Assembly: GCA_022706865.1 (NCBI GenBank)
Contig: JAKJBT010000002.1
Span: 1 to 45,050 of the forward strand
Origin: Bacillota bacterium
Lineage (GTDB): Bacteria; Bacillota_A; Clostridia; Lutisporales; Lutisporaceae
Length of the DNA: 45,050 nucleotides
Direction: 5' to 3'
A program made the translations under genes and the position numbers. The notes under the pieces were generated by a model. That model saw nothing but the letters and a program-made list of their open reading frames with translations, made no database searches and was not told the origin of the DNA. Of this stretch, positions 41,362 through 45,050 are shown one piece after another (position 1 is the first letter of the stretch; each line of letters opens with the position of its first letter).

Positions 41362-42822
41362 CTATACTCTTTGATCAAATCTACCTGAATGGATACTGTA
41401 GGGGTTGATTGCTGATTCTGTCCCGATCTCATTCTGATATCCGCCATATGTGTCATGCCTCATATTTTTGCTTCCTGCCTTAAGCTTGTCCCTCCACGTC
41501 TCATGATTATTACTGAAGTTAAATTCCTTGCTTTCATGGCCGACTGAAACACTTAAGTTCTGTATGTTCAATCCTTTATCCTGAAGCATGTCCCTAAGCT
41601 CATTAAAGTTAGACTCAATGGTTTGCTTGACCTCGTAGCTTTCCGCTGTAAACTTTGCTGTAATCAGACCTCGTTCCACAGAAATACTTAATGTCAGTTT
41701 TCCAAGGTTTTCAGGTTCCAGCTGCATTCTCATTTCTGACTGTGCCCCGGTAAGTATTACTTCAGCCTTTTTTACTATTTGGTTGATGATTTCAATCTTG
41801 CCCACAGGTTGTGCTTTTGGTATTTCAGTCTGATTTTTAATTGTCTCGATTTTGTCGAATACAACATTTTGTTCCTGTCTTACAGCAGGCCCTTCCACAT
41901 CCGGCTTATTATGGGGTATTTTAACCGTATCATGTGTTTCTTCTGCTGCTTCCTTGCTGCTGCTGCTTTTACCCTTTTCCTGGCCTTTTTCCGGATTATC
42001 TTCTGCAGTCACCTTCTCAATCTTGACATCTATGGCTGCTTTTATATTTTCTTCCTTTGCAGCTGTTTCCGATTCGTTATCTTTTGATTCCGGAACCGAA
42101 GGTTTGCTAAAGGATACGGGTTTTGCCTCCGGCTTTTGGCTCTCATCTCCAAGGTTATCCTTTGCATCCACTATTTTTGCCGCAGCGTCTTTCTCCGGAT
42201 TTTTTTCTGCAGTAAATCCTTCTGTCGGAATGATGTCATTTTTCATTACGACAGGCTTTTCAAAAACCGTTATTATTTCATCCCGTAGCTTTTCAGGAAC
42301 ATTCTCAAACTCTGACATCATTGCACAGATAACTGCAGCTTCCTCTCCGGAAATTTCAGTCCGGATTTCCATAAGCTCCTGAAGCAATTCTTTAATTTCT
42401 TCAAGCATTGCCTGCTTTTCTCCGCCGCTGTCATCTCCATCCTTCATGCTATTCAGTTTTTCAAGCTTCTTCAGCAGTTCCTTTACAATTGCATCCTTAT
42501 CGGTTACATCTTCAGCAATTACAACCTCGACATTTACATCCTTTTCAGCTGCCGGCTTCTCATCCTCCACATATACAGGTTCCGGATCCTTGCTGTTGTT
42601 AATCATAAGCTTGATTTCCGCTTTGCTGACAAGTTCCGTCTTTATATCTTCCGCTGCGGCTGTTTTGATATCATTTCTTCCTCTTGATTTTAATGTATCC
42701 CTTAAAATTGCACTGAAGCTGCTGAACTCATTCTCAGGCCTGCCTTGGAAAAATGCTGCATTGCTGCTGTTATCCGGTTTGCTGACATTAACAGTGGGCA
42801 TTTGTCCAATGCTGAACGTCAC
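41362..42822 (-). CDS. fliK: Flagellar hook-length control protein FliK
   Basis: 486 residues from GTG 42822-42820 (VTFSIGQMPTVNVSKP); AAGGAGG lies 9 bases upstream, and the TTG at 42840 precedes that site. A long, low-complexity Glu/Lys/Asp/Ala-rich middle (about 60-340) serves as the molecular ruler. The conserved C-terminal Flg_hook domain has RMQLEPENLGKLTLSISVER, then VKQTIESNFNELRDMLQDKG and LNIQNLSVSVG, which contacts FlhB to switch export. Overall identity of such rulers is low; the C-domain and position decide the call. Confidence 0.94.
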   Translation of the reverse strand: MTFSIGQMPTVNVSKPDNSSNAAFFQGRPENEFSSFSAILRDTLKSRGRNDIKTAAAEDIKTELVSKAEIKLMINNSKDPEPVYVEDEKPAAEKDVNVEVVIAEDVTDKDAIVKELLKKLEKLNSMKDGDDSGGEKQAMLEEIKELLQELMEIRTEISGEEAAVICAMMSEFENVPEKLRDEIITVFEKPVVMKNDIIPTEGFTAEKNPEKDAAAKIVDAKDNLGDESQKPEAKPVSFSKPSVPESKDNESETAAKEENIKAAIDVKIEKVTAEDNPEKGQEKGKSSSSKEAAEETHDTVKIPHNKPDVEGPAVRQEQNVVFDKIETIKNQTEIPKAQPVGKIEIINQIVKKAEVILTGAQSEMRMQLEPENLGKLTLSISVERGLITAKFTAESYEVKQTIESNFNELRDMLQDKGLNIQNLSVSVGHESKEFNFSNNHETWRDKLKAGSKNMRHDTYGGYQNEIGTESAINPYSIHSGRFDQRV

Positions 42823-42836
42823 TATCTCACCTCCTT

Positions 42837-43478
42837 TCAATCTGCAAGATCCTCAAGTATCTGTGCTGCCTGCAGAGGGTCCATAAGCCCCAGGATAGCG
42901 GCAGCCTTCTCCTTTTTCATATTTCTGAGAATCTGTACTGCAGTAGCTTTGTCATTCATATTCATTATTATCTGCATGGCTTTTTGGTTATCTACTTTTT
43001 CCAGATACTGTACCTGTTCTTGAATGCTCCGAAGCTTTTCACTTAACTGCTCTTGTAATTTGCTTATTTCCATTTCCTTATCGGTTAATGCTTTTTCCCT
43101 TACTTCGATTTCCTTTTCGCGGCTCAAAAGCTCTTTCTCCAGTTCATTCAACTCTTTCTGCTTTATGGCATTGTTTGCCTTTTCTCTTTCTATTGCCTCT
43201 CTTTCAATCTGCTCAGGATTCTTTTTTTCTATTACGGGCTGCATCAGCTTACCCACAACCGGAAGATTACTTATCCACATGGAAGTTTCTGCCCTGAGCC
43301 CTGCAAAATCAAACATGAATATGGCTCCAAATGCCACTATGGCAGTCAAAAATATTAATATAATAATAAGAAGCAGTGTATTGGCCTTCCTATCTTTTAC
43401 TTTGCTGCGTTTTGAATCAGCCTTTTTACTTTTTTCTGCGGCAGGTTTTTTTTCATTGTTGTTTGATGGTTGATTCAT
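42837..43478 (-). CDS. ylxF: MotE/YlxF-like protein with MgtE_N domain
   Basis: 213 residues. Cytoplasmic Lys/Ala-rich N-tail (1-30), one membrane helix (about 32-55, TLLLIIILIFLTAIVAFGAI), a coiled coil (about 95-160, KELNELEKELLSREKEIEVR), and a C-terminal MgtE_N-type helical repeat (KAMQIIMNMNDKATAVQILR, MKKEKAAAILGLMDPLQAAQ). MotE of Rhizobiales chaperones MotC to the periplasm; YlxF in B. subtilis is uncharacterised. The domain should lie outside the membrane if the helix is an N-in anchor. It starts 12 bases after fliJ. Confidence 0.88.
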   Translation of the reverse strand: MNQPSNNNEKKPAAEKSKKADSKRSKVKDRKANTLLLIIILIFLTAIVAFGAIFMFDFAGLRAETSMWISNLPVVGKLMQPVIEKKNPEQIEREAIEREKANNAIKQKELNELEKELLSREKEIEVREKALTDKEMEISKLQEQLSEKLRSIQEQVQYLEKVDNQKAMQIIMNMNDKATAVQILRNMKKEKAAAILGLMDPLQAAQILEDLAD

Positions 43479-43490
43479 TAGCCTTTCCCC

Positions 43491-43934
43491 CTAAGATTTG
43501 TTGCTTCCTTTAAAAGAAACCAGGTCGTCTACAAGCTTTTCTTCCTTTTTTTGTTCTTCATACAAATACTTGCTGTAATCCATTTCTTTAAGCTTTTCCA
43601 TCATCTTTCTTTCTTTGGTAGCGGCCAAAAATTCTTCTCTGCAGATAGAAAGATAATCCTCAGCCATTCTAATCCTGACTCTTTGTTCTTTTATTCCCCT
43701 TTTATAATAATCGATATAATTCGCCAATATCTTTAGCTCATTTACTGCCAATCCTTGAGAAGTTTTTTCCTGAAACAAATCTTGCATTTCACTGAATTTC
43801 CTTTTCAGCTCCGCCATCCTGCGTTTTTCCTTTTCAAGCCTCTTAATAGCAGCGCCCAGCTTGTTTTTTTTCTCATCTTCGATTTTTATTTTGTAATCCA
43901 AGAGCTTCTGCAGCTTGAACTTATATACAGCCAT
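43491..43934 (-). CDS. fliJ: Flagellar export chaperone FliJ
   Basis: 147 residues, almost all coiled-coil helix: FKLQKLLDYKIKIEDEKKNK, LGAAIKRLEKEKRRMAELKR. FliJ forms the stalk in the FliI hexamer, like the gamma subunit of F-ATPase, and recycles chaperones. Directly after fliI and before the MotE-like gene, its usual place. Start ATG at 43934. Confidence 0.95.
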   Translation of the reverse strand: MAVYKFKLQKLLDYKIKIEDEKKNKLGAAIKRLEKEKRRMAELKRKFSEMQDLFQEKTSQGLAVNELKILANYIDYYKRGIKEQRVRIRMAEDYLSICREEFLAATKERKMMEKLKEMDYSKYLYEEQKKEEKLVDDLVSFKGSNKS

Positions 43935-43943
43935 ATGCTTCTC

Positions 43944-45050
43944 CTACGACACTATAATTCTCATTTCGTTTAATATCTCATCCATTTCTGCCTTTTCATC
44001 AACGCTTTGTTTAAGGAATCTCTCAATTGCTTCTATTTTTTCTATTGACCTGTCTATACTGCTGCTGCTTCCTTTTATATATGCGCCGATGTTTATCAGG
44101 TCTTCCGCGTCTTTATACACAGACATGATGTTCTTGAATTCATTTGAATTGTTCTTGTGCTCATCATCAACTATATTGGGCATTACCCTGCTGACACTTG
44201 CCAGTACTTCAATTGCAGGATAGTGGTTCTTATTTGCAAGGCTTCTTGAGAGAACTATATGTCCGTCCAATATGCTTCTTACCGTATCCGTAATCGGCTC
44301 GTTCATGTCATCGCCGTCTACCAGAACGGTATACAGCCCTGTAATACTTCCTTTGTCTGATGTCCCTGATCTTTCCAACAGCCTCGGCATTACTGAAAAC
44401 ACCGAAGGAGTATAGCCTCTTGTAACCGGCGGTTCACCTACCGCAAGCCCTACTTCTCTTTGAGCCATGGCAAAACGTGTTAATGAATCCATCATTAACA
44501 TCACATCTTTGCCTTGATCCCTGAAATACTCGGCAACAGAAGTAGCCAGCTGTGCGGCTTTCAGCCTTATAAGCGCAGGCTGGTCTGATGTAGCAACAAC
44601 CACTACCGAACGTGAAAGCCCCTCTTCCTGAAGATCATTTTCTATGAATTCCCTGACTTCCCTGCCTCGTTCTCCTATAAGGCCTATAACATTTATATCA
44701 GCCTTTGTATTTCTGGCTATCATTCCCATCAATGTACTCTTGCCGACTCCGCTGCCTGCAAAAATCCCTATTCTCTGCCCTTTTCCTATGGTAAGAAGTC
44801 CGTCTATTGCCCTTATTCCTACAGGCAATATTTCTTTTATCCTTTTTCTTGTCAGGGGATTAGGAGGGGTGTTTTCTACAGGATACATAGTACAGTTGCT
44901 GATAGCGCCCTTTCCGTCGATTACTCTTCCCAAACCGTCAATAACCCTGCCAAGCATATCATTTGATACTCCCACCAAGAGGCTTTCTCCCGTAGCTTCA
45001 ATTTTGCTTCCCGGGCCTACGCCGCTCATACTGCCAAGAGGCATCAGGCA
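43944..45050 (-). CDS. fliI: Flagellum-specific ATPase FliI (5' end cut by window)
   Basis: About 368 codons visible of an expected 435-440; the N-terminal beta-barrel domain begins outside the window, and the ATG at 45044 is internal. Walker A GIFAGSGVGKSTLMG, the RGREVREFIENDL block, Walker B KDVMLMMDSLTRFAMAQRE and the GEPPVTRGYTPSVFSVMPRL segment are all present. It ends in a C-terminal helical domain. It supplies energy for loading export substrates, working with FliH (upstream, outside) and FliJ (next gene, 9 bases away). Confidence 0.97.
   Translation of the reverse strand, partial: CLMPLGSMSGVGPGSKIEATGESLLVGVSNDMLGRVIDGLGRVIDGKGAISNCTMYPVENTPPNPLTRKRIKEILPVGIRAIDGLLTIGKGQRIGIFAGSGVGKSTLMGMIARNTKADINVIGLIGERGREVREFIENDLQEEGLSRSVVVVATSDQPALIRLKAAQLATSVAEYFRDQGKDVMLMMDSLTRFAMAQREVGLAVGEPPVTRGYTPSVFSVMPRLLERSGTSDKGSITGLYTVLVDGDDMNEPITDTVRSILDGHIVLSRSLANKNHYPAIEVLASVSRVMPNIVDDEHKNNSNEFKNIMSVYKDAEDLINIGAYIKGSSSSIDRSIEKIEAIERFLKQSVDEKAEMDEILNEMRIIVS

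Noticed and set aside
1..45050. tRNA, rRNA, CRISPR array, replication origin or prophage
   Set aside because: I saw no tRNA-like cloverleaf, no regularly spaced repeats, no DnaA-box cluster and no phage genes; apart from the IS all genes fit the conserved chromosomal order.

Overview
The window reads as part of the chromosome of a motile, low-GC, Gram-positive anaerobe of the Clostridia. The closest resemblance I can see is to the Ruminiclostridium/Acetivibrio type. This is inferred from AT-rich codon use, strong GGAGG ribosome binding sites, PolC-type DNA polymerase, FliY (CheC-FliN fusion), CheC/CheD, FlbD, FapA (DUF342) and a long collinear run matching the Bacillus subtilis order fla/che - sigD - swrB - rpsB - tsf - pyrH - frr - uppS - cdsA - dxr - rseP - polC - rimP - nusA - ylxR - ylxQ. 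Every host gene lies on the minus strand, so transcription runs from high to low coordinates. Only the insertion sequence is on the plus strand.

From right to left (the direction of transcription): 45050-25034 is the flagellar/chemotaxis operon. It holds fliI (cut by the window edge), fliJ, a MotE/YlxF-like MgtE_N protein, fliK, flgD, the TIGR02530-type flagellar operon protein, flgE, flbD, motA, motB, fliL, fliM, fliY, cheY, fliO, fliP, fliQ, fliR, flhB, flhA, flhF (disrupted) and flhG. It continues at 24933-15328 with a PilZ/YcgR-like c-di-GMP receptor, cheB, cheA, cheW, cheC, cheD, a small membrane protein, sigD, fapA, a charged small protein, a SwrB-like membrane protein and an MltG-like N-terminal-only protein. 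Genes are mostly overlapping or a few bases apart, which implies one very long transcriptional unit.

At 26804-28267 a 1464-bp IS3-family element (orfA/orfB, DDE transposase, terminal inverted repeats) sits inside flhF. Removing the element plus one copy of the 3-bp GTA repeat restores an uninterrupted 402-codon flhF frame. The element carries half of a consensus promoter at each end (TTGACA in the right end, TATAAT in the left end). These would join with an 18-bp spacer in a transposition circle. A hairpin-rich 250-bp tail follows orfB.

From 15254 down to 6577 come translation, nucleotide, lipid and isoprenoid genes: rpsB-tsf (own promoter, structured leader and terminator), then pyrH, frr, a small PASTA-like ORF, uppS, cdsA, dxr, rseP and ispG, followed by a family 2 glycosyltransferase. 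At the left are polC and then the rimP-nusA-ylxR-ylxQ operon (infB expected just outside). That operon has a strong sigma-A-type promoter directly after polC and a hairpin in its leader. No tRNA, rRNA, CRISPR array or replication origin is visible. Apart from the IS tail (253 bases), no stretch longer than about 210 bases lacks a gene.
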